Origin: an uncultured Campylobacter sp.
Lineage (GTDB): Bacteria > Campylobacterota > Campylobacteria > Campylobacterales > Campylobacteraceae
Direction of reading: 5' to 3'
Length of the DNA: 15,428 bases
Assembly: GCA_900539255.1 (NCBI GenBank)
Contig: UQBJ01000038.1
Location: forward strand, 1-15,428
The notes below the pieces were generated by a model. The model had not been told where the DNA came from. It searched no databases and was given only the letters and a program-made list of their open reading frames with translations. The position numbers and the translations under genes were made by a program. Below, in pieces: positions 5,609 to 13,258 of the stretch (its first letter is position 1; the number at the start of each line of letters is the position of its first letter).

Positions 5609-6373
5609 ATGAGACAACTTTTTCAAGCGGGACAGCTTTTTCAAGGCGTGGTGAGCAATTGCAATCAAGGCGTGGAATCAACCACAAGCGGCAAAATCTA
5701 CACGACTGCTTTTACTCGAAGAGTAGAAGGCTCGATAAACACGACACACAGCCACTACACTACCTTTGATATAGGCAATATGAGTTTTATTAAGCTCGGG
5801 GGCGACTACCCCATAAGAGATGGCGATGAAGTCGTTTGTTACGCTATAAAAATTCGCGGATACTATTTGGTTGAAACACTCAAAAATGTTACAAGGAATT
5901 ATTTTGCTAGTGATAGATTTGGTTCTTTATGGTGGTATTATCTTGGAATTATATCTGGGATTTTGTCTGCTTGTGTGGCAATTGTTCTTGCTTTTTTTGC
6001 GATAATGTATTCAGAATACGCCGCTTTCGTTTCACCGCTTATTATTGTGGCAATTCCAAGTAGCTTGTTGTGGTCTTTTATATCTTTTAAAGGGGTAAAA
6101 ATAGTAAAGCATAAAGACAAACAAAACAAAATAATCGAAAACTACAACCCCCACTTAACACAGGCTGACAACATAGCACTAACACAGGCTCAATTAGAAA
6201 ATGAAAGCAAAAAAAAATGCTCAAAGGCGTTTTTCATTTTTAATGGGCTTGCTGAGCTTGCTTTTTTGGGCTTTGGTAGGCGCTTTGACGACTCTTATGT
6301 TGTTTTTGGTGAGTGGAACAATAAACGAAGTAATCAAAGCTCAATGGGCAAAGAGTATTTCACTTTGGTTTAA
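5609..6373 (+). CDS. Membrane protein of unknown family, probable N-terminal part of a split gene
   Basis: The frame has 254 residues; AAAGGA stands 5 to 8 nt before ATG 5609. Residues 1-100 form a soluble, probably beta-rich domain (FDIGNMSFIKLGGDYPIRDG; DEVVCYAIKIRGYYLVETL). Two membrane helices follow at about 109-134 and 139-161, then a charged linker KIVKHKDKQNK. At residues 201-203 the frame crosses nine A (6209-6217). Its last 51 residues, from 6218 on, are read out of frame over the DNA that encodes the hydrophobic helices of the next frame and look non-native. Removing one A would join it to that frame, giving one protein of about 356 residues. I do not recognise a family, and no neighbour suggests a role. 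It is divergent from cbpA and not part of any operon I can identify. Confidence 0.65.
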   Translation: MRQLFQAGQLFQGVVSNCNQGVESTTSGKIYTTAFTRRVEGSINTTHSHYTTFDIGNMSFIKLGGDYPIRDGDEVVCYAIKIRGYYLVETLKNVTRNYFASDRFGSLWWYYLGIISGILSACVAIVLAFFAIMYSEYAAFVSPLIIVAIPSSLLWSFISFKGVKIVKHKDKQNKIIENYNPHLTQADNIALTQAQLENESKKKCSKAFFIFNGLAELAFLGFGRRFDDSYVVFGEWNNKRSNQSSMGKEYFTLV

Positions 6374-6677
6374 AGACAATGAAAATATGCCGATAACTTG
6401 GGTTGTCGCTACTCTCGTGCTTTGGGTGTTAAATTTTATCAACAAAAGAAAACAAATCAGCGTTATTTCGATTTTTATGCGTTTGTTTTTGGGACTTTTG
6501 GGCGGTTTTGGGGTAATGCTTATAGTGCTTCTTGCTCTTGATTTGAGTGATGCGAGTAGGCTTGAAACATATATGGGGATAGTGCTTGCTACTTGGCCTA
6601 TCACTACATTAGTGTTATGGATATTTGGCGTGTTTGGCTTTATAAGAAAAAGAAAACAAAACAAAATCACTAACTAG
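6201..6677 (+). CDS. Four-helix membrane protein, probable C-terminal part of the split gene
   Basis: This 158-residue frame has four membrane helices at about 11-38, 65-81, 91-115 and 123-148. It contains an internal duplication: TWVVATLVLW...KRKQ (66-85) recurs as TWPITTLVLW...KRKQ (131-153), each ending a two-helix hairpin. The hairpin in the preceding frame ends similarly (PSSLLWSFI...KHKDKQ), so the whole looks like three hairpins of one protein. The ATG at 6201 lies inside the preceding gene, with no good ribosome binding site (CAATTAGAAA), so independent initiation is doubtful; joining to the upstream frame at the A9 tract by slippage or an indel is the better explanation. No family is recognised. 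Confidence 0.6.
   Translation: MKAKKNAQRRFSFLMGLLSLLFWALVGALTTLMLFLVSGTINEVIKAQWAKSISLWFKDNENMPITWVVATLVLWVLNFINKRKQISVISIFMRLFLGLLGGFGVMLIVLLALDLSDASRLETYMGIVLATWPITTLVLWIFGVFGFIRKRKQNKITN
6209..6217 (+). repeat. A9 tract at the junction of the two membrane-protein frames
   Basis: Nine A follow GAAAGC. With nine, the upstream frame reads Lys-Lys-Lys-Cys and continues into a non-hydrophobic tail; with eight it would read Lys-Lys-Asn-Ala and enter the four-helix frame directly. Runs of this length allow polymerase slippage both in replication and in transcription. Confidence 0.7.
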
Positions 6678-6790
6678 CAAGTCAAATAATGCTTGATTAT
6701 CTTAAAAGCACTAACGACAAAGGCACGGCAGTTTAAACAAAAACGGCATAAGAATTTAAACTTTTGCTAAAATTTGATATTATTTTTGTT

Positions 6791-6815
6791 TTTTAAGCTT
6801 TTTGTCAGCTTAAAA
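6791..6815. promoter_or_regulatory. Inverted repeat in the -35 region of rpsO
   Basis: TTTTAAGC (6791-6798) and GCTTAAAA (6808-6815) form a perfect 8-bp inverted repeat with a 9-nt spacer. It ends 3 bp before the -10 box of rpsO. It could be an operator or a weak hairpin ending the preceding transcript; no T-run follows it in the plus direction. Confidence 0.35.
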
Positions 6816-6818
6816 TGC

Positions 6819-6824
6819 TATAAT
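6819..6824 (+). promoter_or_regulatory. -10 box of rpsO
   Basis: A perfect TATAAT in the context TGCTATAATTGCC, 34 nt before the rpsO ATG. There is no clear -35, as is usual in Campylobacter; T-rich DNA lies upstream. The ribosome binding site AGGAGG at 6847-6852 is the strongest in the window, fitting a highly expressed gene. Confidence 0.7.
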
Positions 6825-6858
6825 TGCCCTTTTAAATCTACCAATCAGGAGGTCTCAA

Positions 6859-7131
6859 ATGGCTTTGGATTCGGCTAAAAAGGCTGCCATAGTGGCAAAA
6901 TTCGCCCAAAAAGACGGCGACACAGGTTCTACACAGGTGCAAGTTGCCTTGCTGAGCGCGCGCATAAGCGAGCTTACCGAGCATCTTAAAACCTACAACA
7001 AGGACTTTTCATCGCGCTTAGGGCTTTTAAAGCTTGTCGGGCGCAGAAAAAGGCTTTTGGCGTATCTCAAACGCAAGGATTATGCCAGCTACTCTAAAAT
7101 CGTGGCTGAGCTGAATTTGCGCGACAAATAA
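6859..7131 (+). CDS. rpsO: 30S ribosomal protein S15
   Basis: A 90-residue protein, full length for S15, with the conserved features DTGSTQVQVALLSARI (around 21-36), LTEHLKTYNKDFSSRLGLLK and the basic VGRRKRLLAYLKRKD. S15 binds 16S rRNA early in assembly of the small-subunit platform. It has its own promoter and terminator, so it is monocistronic here. Many bacteria autoregulate rpsO through a leader fold; the leader here is only about 30 nt and shows no obvious structure. Nothing is odd about the protein. Confidence 0.98.
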   Translation: MALDSAKKAAIVAKFAQKDGDTGSTQVQVALLSARISELTEHLKTYNKDFSSRLGLLKLVGRRKRLLAYLKRKDYASYSKIVAELNLRDK

Positions 7132-7191
7132 GCACTCATTGCTTGAATTTAGGCTAAATTTGCTTTAAATTCAAGCTTAATGGTGCTTTTT
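7131..7191 (+). terminator. Intrinsic terminator of rpsO
   Basis: Starting in the rpsO stop codon, AGCAC-t-CATT and CTTGAATTT (7142-7150) face AAATTCAAG (7167-7175), then AATG and GTGCT (7183-7187). This makes a long stem with small interior mismatches, followed by TTTTT (7187-7191). Confidence 0.8.
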
Positions 7192-7444
7192 GCGCGCTTT
7201 GTTTGAATTTGCGCTGAATTTTGAGTAAATTTTTGGCTTTTAAACACCGCTTTTGATGAAAAATTTAGCTTTTTTCGGGTGTGCTTGGTTTAAGCGTACT
7301 GAGTGAGTTAAATTTAAGCGATAAAAGGCTTTTGCAAGGCTAAATTTAGCCCAAATGCTAAATTTTAGCGCAAAAAAGGGCAAATTTAGCAAAATTCAGC
7401 CCGCAAGCAAGGCAGATTTGGCTTTTAAGGCTTTTGGAGAAAAA
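7192..7444. other. AT-rich intergenic region upstream of the TauE-ccoI-ccoS operon
   Basis: It contains AAATTTAGC-type words and a perfect 14-bp palindrome GGCTAAATTTAGCC (7338-7351). An in-frame ATG at 7355 exists but the extension reads as a low-complexity basic stretch with no ribosome binding site, so I leave it out of the gene. A promoter for the operon must lie here, but I cannot point to it. Confidence 0.4.
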
Positions 7445-8230
7445 ATGGACTTCATATTTTCACAACTTCCCTACGCGCTTATCGGTATCGTTTCAGGCAT
7501 TACTTCTGGGCTGTTTGGCATAGGCGGAGGTATGGTTATCGTGCCTTTTGCGCTGGCTTTTGGCATAAGCTCGCACCACGCCATAGCGATGAGTGTCGTG
7601 CAGATGATTTTCTCATCGGTGTTTGGCTCGTATCTTAACTATAAGAAAAAAAATCTCAATCTCAAAGACGGGCTTTTCGTGGGCTTTGGCGGGCTTATCG
7701 GGGCTAGTTTTAGCGGTATAGTGGTGAATTTGTTTTCTGACATTACGCTTACAGCCGTGTTTTTGGGCGTTAGCATTATCTTTTTTCTCAAATACTTCTT
7801 TGGCGTGAAAAATGTCGTGGTTCAAAGTCAAAAAAGCAAGCTCGCCAAACAGCTCATACTTGTGTGTGCTGGGGCTTTCACGGGCGTTTTTGCGATTTCA
7901 CTTGGCATAGGCGGGGGACTACTCATCGCGCCGATTTTGGGGTATTTTTTGGGCTATGACAGCAAGCAAGTTACGCGTTTGGCACTCTTTTTTGTGATTT
8001 TTGCAAGCGTTTCTGGTAGCTTGTCCTTTTACAGAGAGGGCGTTATCGATGAAAGTGTGATTCAAAATGGCGTGAGCGTGGGGCTTGGCTCGCTTTTAGG
8101 CGTTTTCATCGGTATAAAAATAGTCGAAAAAATGAAACTCAACTCCCACCGCATAGCACTTTTGTGCGTGTATAGCTTTTCTATCATAATGACAGCTGTG
8201 GGCTTAGCGCGAAAGTTTTTGGGTGCATAA
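7445..8230 (+). CDS. Sulfite exporter TauE/SafE-family membrane protein
   Basis: A 261-residue integral membrane protein with about eight hydrophobic helices. It has the duplicated hallmark of the family: GLFGIGGGMVIVP (22-34) at the start of the first half and ISLGIGGGLLIAP (151-163) at the start of the second. Members export or import small sulfur or organic anions such as sulfite or sulfoacetate; the substrate here is unknown. The start was placed at ATG 7445 because GGAGA lies 5 nt upstream and the protein then begins right before the first helix. It ends 3 nt before ccoI, so the two are co-translated; that suggests a role linked to copper supply or oxidase assembly, which is inference only. 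Confidence 0.85.
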   Translation: MDFIFSQLPYALIGIVSGITSGLFGIGGGMVIVPFALAFGISSHHAIAMSVVQMIFSSVFGSYLNYKKKNLNLKDGLFVGFGGLIGASFSGIVVNLFSDITLTAVFLGVSIIFFLKYFFGVKNVVVQSQKSKLAKQLILVCAGAFTGVFAISLGIGGGLLIAPILGYFLGYDSKQVTRLALFFVIFASVSGSLSFYREGVIDESVIQNGVSVGLGSLLGVFIGIKIVEKMKLNSHRIALLCVYSFSIIMTAVGLARKFLGA

Positions 8231-8233
8231 ACG

Positions 8234-10582
8234 ATGAAATGCTCGCATTGTAGGTTGGATTTTGATGAAAAGCAAATGCTCGAAAAAGATGGGCATTTTT
8301 TTTGCTGCATGGGCTGTGAAGCGGTGTTTGAGCTTGTTCAAAGCAAGGGGCTTGGGGACTTTTACGAAAGACTTGGCAAAAACAGCCTTGAACCCGTGAA
8401 TTTCAAGCAGAATTTAGGCGTATTTGACAGCTTTGTGCGCCCCACAAATGAGGGTTTTAGCGAAATTCATCTTGTGATAGACGGCATTTTTTGTGCTGCT
8501 TGCGTGTGGCTTAACGAAAAAATTCTCATCGAAGAACAAGGCGTCATCGAAGCTAGCGTAAATCCACTCACACACAAAGCCCGCGTAGTCTTTGATGAAA
8601 GGCAGGTGAGCTTAAAGCGCATTTTAACGCTCATACAAAGCATAGGCTACAAGCCAAGTGCTTATGACCCCTTAAAACAAGAGCAAAAAGCACTCTCCAC
8701 AAAGCGCGAATTCTACTCAAAGCTCGTTGTTGCCGTAGCTTGCGTGATGAATGTTATGTGGATAGCCGTAGCCAAATACGCGGGTTTTTTTAGCTTAATG
8801 GACGCTCAAACTAAGGACATACTAAACTTTGCCGAATTTGTGCTGGCTTCACCTGTGCTTTTTTACACAGGCTCAGCCTTTTACAAAAACGCCTATTTCT
8901 CGCTCAAACACGGGCAAATTTCTATGGATTTTTTGGTGATTTTTGGGGCAAGCCTTGCTTATGCTTACTCGCTTTGGGCTATGTTTTCAAGGGGTGGGGA
9001 GGTTTATTTTGACTCAGTGGCGATGATAATTTGCTTTGTTTTTGTAGGCAAATACCTTGAAGTGCTGGTAAAAAAGCACGCCACAGACACGATGGACGGC
9101 TTAAACGACTTTTTAAAGGGCGAAATTTTGGTGTTTAACGGCAAGGAATTTGCCCCAAAAGATGCTTATGCGGTGCAAGTGGGCGACATTATACAGCTTA
9201 AAACAGGGGACAAAATCCTAATTGACGGCGTTTGCGTGCGCGGAGAAGCAAGCATTGATAGCTCATCTTTGAGCGGAGAGAGCGAGCCTGTGCTGGTGCA
9301 AGCTGGCACAAATATAAATTCAGCCTGCGTTGTGCTTGACGGAAGCGTGGAATATAGGGCGTTAAAGCCTTATGTAGAATCAAAACTTAGCCAAATCATA
9401 TCCTTGCTTGAACTCTCTCAAAAGCCTAAAATTCAAAGCCTAGTGGCTCAAATTGCCGTGTATTTTTCGCGCACTGTTTTAGCGGTGGCTTTGCTTTGCT
9501 TTTGCTTTTGGTATTTTGTTAGAGAAAGCGGCGCAGAATTCGCGCTCATCAACGCTATATCGGTTTTAATCATCTCTTGCCCTTGTGCGCTCGCACTTGC
9601 CACGCCTGTTAGCAACCTCATCGCCCTTTTTCAAGCCTTAAAACTCAAAGTGCTTTTTAAAAGTAGCGACAAAATCGAAGATTTGTCAAAGTGTGATTAT
9701 GCTGTGTTTGACAAAACAGGCGTTTTAACGGATTTTAAACTCAAAATCGCCCACTATGAGCTAAACCAAAAGGCAAATTTAAACGAGCTTTTTGCTTTTA
9801 TAGGGCTTTCAAACCACCCTGTAAGTGCGAGCATAAGGGAGTTTTTACAAGAAAAAGTAAGGGATAAAAAGCATTTAGAATTTAGCGCTGTTAAAGAAGT
9901 GCGCGCCAAAGGCATAAGCGCAAGGCTTAAAAACGATGAATTTATCGGCGGTAACGCTCACTTTTTGCAAGAGTGTGGCATAAAAATGAGCCAAAAATTC
10001 AGCGATACGCATTTTGTTTTCGCTAAAAACGGCGAAATTTTAGCGCATTTTGAATTTGAAAGCGTGTTAAGAGCTGGTGCAAGCGAGCTTGTAAGCTATC
10101 TTAAAAAGATAAAAATGCCGATAAAAATGCTCACAGGCGATAATGAAAAAGCCGCGCAAAAAGTAGCTTCAAAGCTAGGCATAACGGACTTTACCGCCTT
10201 TTGTCTGCCCGAAAATAAAATGCAAGTTATAACAACTTTAAGCCAAAAGCACAAGGTGCTAATGGTTGGAGACGGCGTAAATGACGCTTTGGCTTTGCAA
10301 AATGCGGCTGTGGCGGTGAGCTTAAAGCAAGGGGCTGATTTAGCCGCGCAAAATAGCGACATTATCTTGCTGAAAAACGACTTGCACGCGCTAGAACAAG
10401 CCATAAGGCTATCCAAAAAAACCTTTATCATCATCAAGCAAAATTTAGCCTTTTCGCTGTGCTACAACGCTTTGACTATCCCGCTAGCGTTTGTGGGGCT
10501 GATAAATCCGCTTGTAGCCGCCGCGTCTATGTCGCTAAGTAGTGTTGTGGTTATCTTAAATGCGTTAAGGATTAGACGGTGA
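8234..10582 (+). CDS. ccoI: Copper-translocating P1B-type ATPase CcoI (FixI), cbb3 oxidase assembly
   Basis: A 782-residue inner-membrane pump that exports copper(I) to the periplasm for the CuB centre of cbb3 cytochrome oxidase. In order: an N-terminal Cys-rich metal-binding segment (CSHC at 3-6; CCMGC at 24-28), a heavy-metal-associated domain with GIFCAAC (84-90), the membrane domain, the actuator loop SGES (347-350), the metal-site motif SCPCALA (448-454), the phosphorylation site FDKTG (Asp493), SNHPVS (526-531), LTGDN (633-637) and VGDGVNDA (678-685). The length and the two N-terminal Cys regions are those of the CcoI branch, and ccoS follows with a 4-nt overlap, which settles the choice over CopA. 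Small departures: DKTG is followed by Val not Thr, and SGES replaces the usual TGES. Confidence 0.93.
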   Translation: MKCSHCRLDFDEKQMLEKDGHFFCCMGCEAVFELVQSKGLGDFYERLGKNSLEPVNFKQNLGVFDSFVRPTNEGFSEIHLVIDGIFCAACVWLNEKILIEEQGVIEASVNPLTHKARVVFDERQVSLKRILTLIQSIGYKPSAYDPLKQEQKALSTKREFYSKLVVAVACVMNVMWIAVAKYAGFFSLMDAQTKDILNFAEFVLASPVLFYTGSAFYKNAYFSLKHGQISMDFLVIFGASLAYAYSLWAMFSRGGEVYFDSVAMIICFVFVGKYLEVLVKKHATDTMDGLNDFLKGEILVFNGKEFAPKDAYAVQVGDIIQLKTGDKILIDGVCVRGEASIDSSSLSGESEPVLVQAGTNINSACVVLDGSVEYRALKPYVESKLSQIISLLELSQKPKIQSLVAQIAVYFSRTVLAVALLCFCFWYFVRESGAEFALINAISVLIISCPCALALATPVSNLIALFQALKLKVLFKSSDKIEDLSKCDYAVFDKTGVLTDFKLKIAHYELNQKANLNELFAFIGLSNHPVSASIREFLQEKVRDKKHLEFSAVKEVRAKGISARLKNDEFIGGNAHFLQECGIKMSQKFSDTHFVFAKNGEILAHFEFESVLRAGASELVSYLKKIKMPIKMLTGDNEKAAQKVASKLGITDFTAFCLPENKMQVITTLSQKHKVLMVGDGVNDALALQNAAVAVSLKQGADLAAQNSDIILLKNDLHALEQAIRLSKKTFIIIKQNLAFSLCYNALTIPLAFVGLINPLVAAASMSLSSVVVILNALRIRR

Positions 10583-10782
10583 ATAGTGTCATAATGATGA
10601 TGATAGCGGTGTCGGTGTTTGTTTTTTTCATCGCTTTGGGCGCGTTTTTGTGGGCGGTGCGAAACAAGCAATTTGATGATGAGTATAAATTTACCACGCT
10701 CAATGACAGCGAAGAAGCCTTGCAGGACGCCATAAAACTTGAAAAACGCAAAAAAGAAGCAATGAAAAAGAAAGAAAAATAA
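10579..10782 (+). CDS. ccoS: Cbb3-type cytochrome oxidase assembly protein CcoS
   Basis: A 67-residue protein with one N-terminal membrane helix (about 4-27) followed by the family signature WAVRNKQFDD (25-34) and a Lys-rich tail. CcoS is needed for cofactor (heme and copper) insertion into cbb3 oxidase subunit CcoN. The start is GTG at 10579, overlapping the TGA of ccoI, so translation is coupled. The tail KRKKEAMKKKEK is longer and more basic than in short members of the family, otherwise nothing is unusual. Confidence 0.93.
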   Translation: MNSVIMMMIAVSVFVFFIALGAFLWAVRNKQFDDEYKFTTLNDSEEALQDAIKLEKRKKEAMKKKEK

Positions 10783-10850
10783 ATTCAAACTCAATTTGCC
10801 CTTAAAGATAAATTTTTAAAAAATTCTTTAAATTTTAAGCAAATTTTAGC

Positions 10851-10856
10851 TAGAAT
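10851..10856 (+). promoter_or_regulatory. -10 box of the WYL regulator gene
   Basis: TAGAAT in the context TTTTAGCTAGAATTTAA, 35 nt before the ATG at 10892, in an AT-rich stretch after ccoS. No clear -35 is visible. This form of -10 recurs at 15277. Confidence 0.6.
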
Positions 10857-10891
10857 TTAAGCCGTAAATTACCAAAAAGAAAGCTAAAACA

Positions 10892-11893
10892 ATGACAAAT
10901 TCACGCAAAGACAAGCCTTTATCATCAAGCAAAGCAAAAAGCAAGGCACAAAAATCGTCCGCCTTGCCAAGCCAAAACAAAGAGCAAAATTCGCCCAAGC
11001 CAGCACCCAGCATAAAAGCCAAAAAAGCACCCAAAGACAACTCCGCCACAAGAGTGCTGCTCATCATCAGAGCGCTCATCAACGGCAAAGATATGGACAC
11101 TTTGAGCCAAAAGGACTTTGATTTTGACATTAGCAAACGCACCTTTCAAAGGGATATCAAAAGGGTGAGGGATTTTTTTGCCGAGCATTTTATGAGCCTG
11201 CACGCAGTCGCTAAATACATACAAAAATTCGCCCATTTAAGCGGCATAAAGGCTTTGTATCCTAGCCTTGATGAGTATTTTTTAAACGAACTTTTAGACG
11301 ATAAAACAAATTTCATCTACAATGTCAAGCCAAACGCCTTTGAAAGCATAGACGATGAGCGTTTTGAGAGGCTTTCAAACGCTATTTTAAGCAAGAAAAT
11401 TTTGAAATTTACCTACAAAAACAAGGCAAGAGAAGTCAAGCCCTACACACTCTCGCACATACAAGGCATTTGGTATCTTATCGCTGATGAAAATGGCACG
11501 CTCAAACACTTTGCTTTCAACAAGCTCAAAGCCTTGAAATTTACCGAGCAAAAATTTCGCCCAAAGGCTGAATTTATCACGCAAATCAAAGCCCAGCAAA
11601 ATTTATGGCTCACAGCTAGCCCAAAAAGTGCCACGCTCATCATCTCTTCGCAAGCCAAAGAGTATTTTTTACGCAAAAGCCTACCTAAAAATTTCCATAT
11701 CATCAAAAACGATGAAAACGCCCTTTTTGTGCGTATGTTTTATGCTTTTGAAGATGAGCTTTTCAAGCTTGTCAAAACCTGGCTGCCTTATGTGAGCGTG
11801 CAAGAAAAAGCCCTGCAAGAAAAATTTAACGAAATGCTAAAAAACTACCTTAAAAACAACGACAAAACCCAACGCGCCCCAAAAAATGACTAG
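10892..11893 (+). CDS. WYL-domain transcriptional regulator
   Basis: A 333-residue regulator. Residues 1-50 are a disordered Lys/Ser/Pro-rich tail. A winged helix-turn-helix follows at about 52-95 with recognition helix SKRTFQRDIKRVRDFF (81-96). The WYL domain, an Sm-like fold that senses nucleic acid or nucleotide ligands, lies at about 165-220 with GIWYLIAD (192-199), where WYL is 194-196; the remaining C-terminal part (about 235-325) resembles the WCX extension. It has its own promoter and ends 5 nt from purF, tail to tail, so no operon partner shows its target. WYL proteins often govern DNA-damage or phage-defence genes; no such genes are in view. The weak ribosome binding site is AAAGAAAG. 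Confidence 0.85.
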   Translation: MTNSRKDKPLSSSKAKSKAQKSSALPSQNKEQNSPKPAPSIKAKKAPKDNSATRVLLIIRALINGKDMDTLSQKDFDFDISKRTFQRDIKRVRDFFAEHFMSLHAVAKYIQKFAHLSGIKALYPSLDEYFLNELLDDKTNFIYNVKPNAFESIDDERFERLSNAILSKKILKFTYKNKAREVKPYTLSHIQGIWYLIADENGTLKHFAFNKLKALKFTEQKFRPKAEFITQIKAQQNLWLTASPKSATLIISSQAKEYFLRKSLPKNFHIIKNDENALFVRMFYAFEDELFKLVKTWLPYVSVQEKALQEKFNEMLKNYLKNNDKTQRAPKND

Positions 11894-11898
11894 ACTTT

Positions 11899-13257
11899 TT
11901 ACTCTTTGATAAAATAATCCCCGTCAAAGCTTATCAGTGAGTATTCGCGCTCTTTGCCTATGCTTTCTTTAAGCTCATCTATGCTTAAAAAGCTCAAACT
12001 ATCAGCACCGATATACTCGCAAACCTCGCTCGCGCTTTTGTTTGCGCTGATAAGCTCTTCAAAGGTTGGCGTGTCAATGCCGTAAATATCGGGGAATTTT
12101 ATCTCAGGGCAAGCCACTGCAAAGTGGATTTTACGCGCTCCTGCGTTGCGTAAAAGGGAGATGATTTTTTTAGAAGTTGTGCCACGCACTATGCTGTCAT
12201 CAACCACGACAATCTCTTTGCCCGCAAGCACCTTGCTCATAGGATTGAGCTTTAATTTTACCTTTAAATTCCTAAGCTCTTGCGTGGGTTCAATGAAGGT
12301 GCGCCCGACATAGTGATTACGCACGATAGCCATTTCAAGCGGGATACCAAGCGCATTTGCAAAGCCAAGTGCTGCGCTCACCCCACTATCTGGCACGCCG
12401 ACTACAAAATCAGCCTTAAATTTAGGGTTTGATTTAAATTTTCTCGCTAAAATTTCGCCCATTTTTTTCCGCACCTCATACACACTCTTGCCCTCGATAA
12501 TGCTATCAGGGCGCGCAAAATAAATATACTCAAAGGCGCAAATGCGCGGTGCTTGACTTTCAAAGAGCATAATGCTTTCAAATTTGTCCTCGCCTTGCGT
12601 GAAAATAAGCATTTCGCCCGCCTTTATGTCGCGGATAAATTCAGCCTCGATTAAGTCAAAAGCACAACTTTCACTCGCTACTATGTAGCCTCCGTCTTTC
12701 AAACGCCCCAAAGACAAGGGTCTAACGCCAAATCTATCGCGCACGATGAAGAGTTGATTTTTACTCGCCATTACAAAGCAGTAAGCCCCAACGCAGTCTT
12801 TAAGGCTTTCTATGAGCCTTTCTTTAAGCGTGTTTTGCTTGCTTTTAGCGATTAAGTGAATGACATTTTCCGTGTCCATATTTGAGCGAAAAATAGCCCC
12901 CTCAGCGATGAGTTTTTGGCGAATTTCGTCTTTATTTACCAAATTTCCATTGTGCGCTAAGGCTATGTCGCCCAAAGCACAAGTGGCAAAGATAGGTTGA
13001 GAGTCGCTCAAACTCGCGCCCCCAGCGGTTGAGTAGCGGTTATGCCCTATGGCAAGCTCGCCGTTTAGCTCTTGCAAGGCTTTTAAGTCGCTAAAAACTT
13101 GATTTACTTCGCCCTTGCCCTTTAAAGTGGTGATTTTATCGCCATCACTCACGCTTATGCCGCTCGCTTCTTGTCCGCGGTGCTGCATAGCAAAAAGCGC
13201 GTAGTAGGCGTAAGCACTTGCCCTGCTTGAATTTATAACTCCCACAACAGCGCACAT
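11899..13257 (-). CDS. purF: Amidophosphoribosyltransferase PurF
   Basis: A 452-residue enzyme that makes phosphoribosylamine from PRPP and glutamine, the first committed step of purine synthesis. The N-terminal Ntn glutaminase domain begins with the catalytic Cys2 directly after Met (MCAVVGVIN), so no propeptide is present; GHNRYST (71-77) and AHNGNLVN (101-108) complete that site. The C-terminal phosphoribosyltransferase domain has VGVPDSG (286-292) and the PRPP loop VVDDSIVRGTT (351-361). The Fe-S ligand position of the Bacillus type is not Cys (FPDIYGID at 388-394), so this is the cluster-free type as in E. coli. The start is 1 nt after the dapB stop, with TAGGA inside dapB, so the two are coupled, as in C. 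jejuni. Confidence 0.96.
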   Translation of the reverse strand: MCAVVGVINSSRASAYAYYALFAMQHRGQEASGISVSDGDKITTLKGKGEVNQVFSDLKALQELNGELAIGHNRYSTAGGASLSDSQPIFATCALGDIALAHNGNLVNKDEIRQKLIAEGAIFRSNMDTENVIHLIAKSKQNTLKERLIESLKDCVGAYCFVMASKNQLFIVRDRFGVRPLSLGRLKDGGYIVASESCAFDLIEAEFIRDIKAGEMLIFTQGEDKFESIMLFESQAPRICAFEYIYFARPDSIIEGKSVYEVRKKMGEILARKFKSNPKFKADFVVGVPDSGVSAALGFANALGIPLEMAIVRNHYVGRTFIEPTQELRNLKVKLKLNPMSKVLAGKEIVVVDDSIVRGTTSKKIISLLRNAGARKIHFAVACPEIKFPDIYGIDTPTFEELISANKSASEVCEYIGADSLSFLSIDELKESIGKEREYSLISFDGDYFIKE

Positions 13258-13258
13258 T

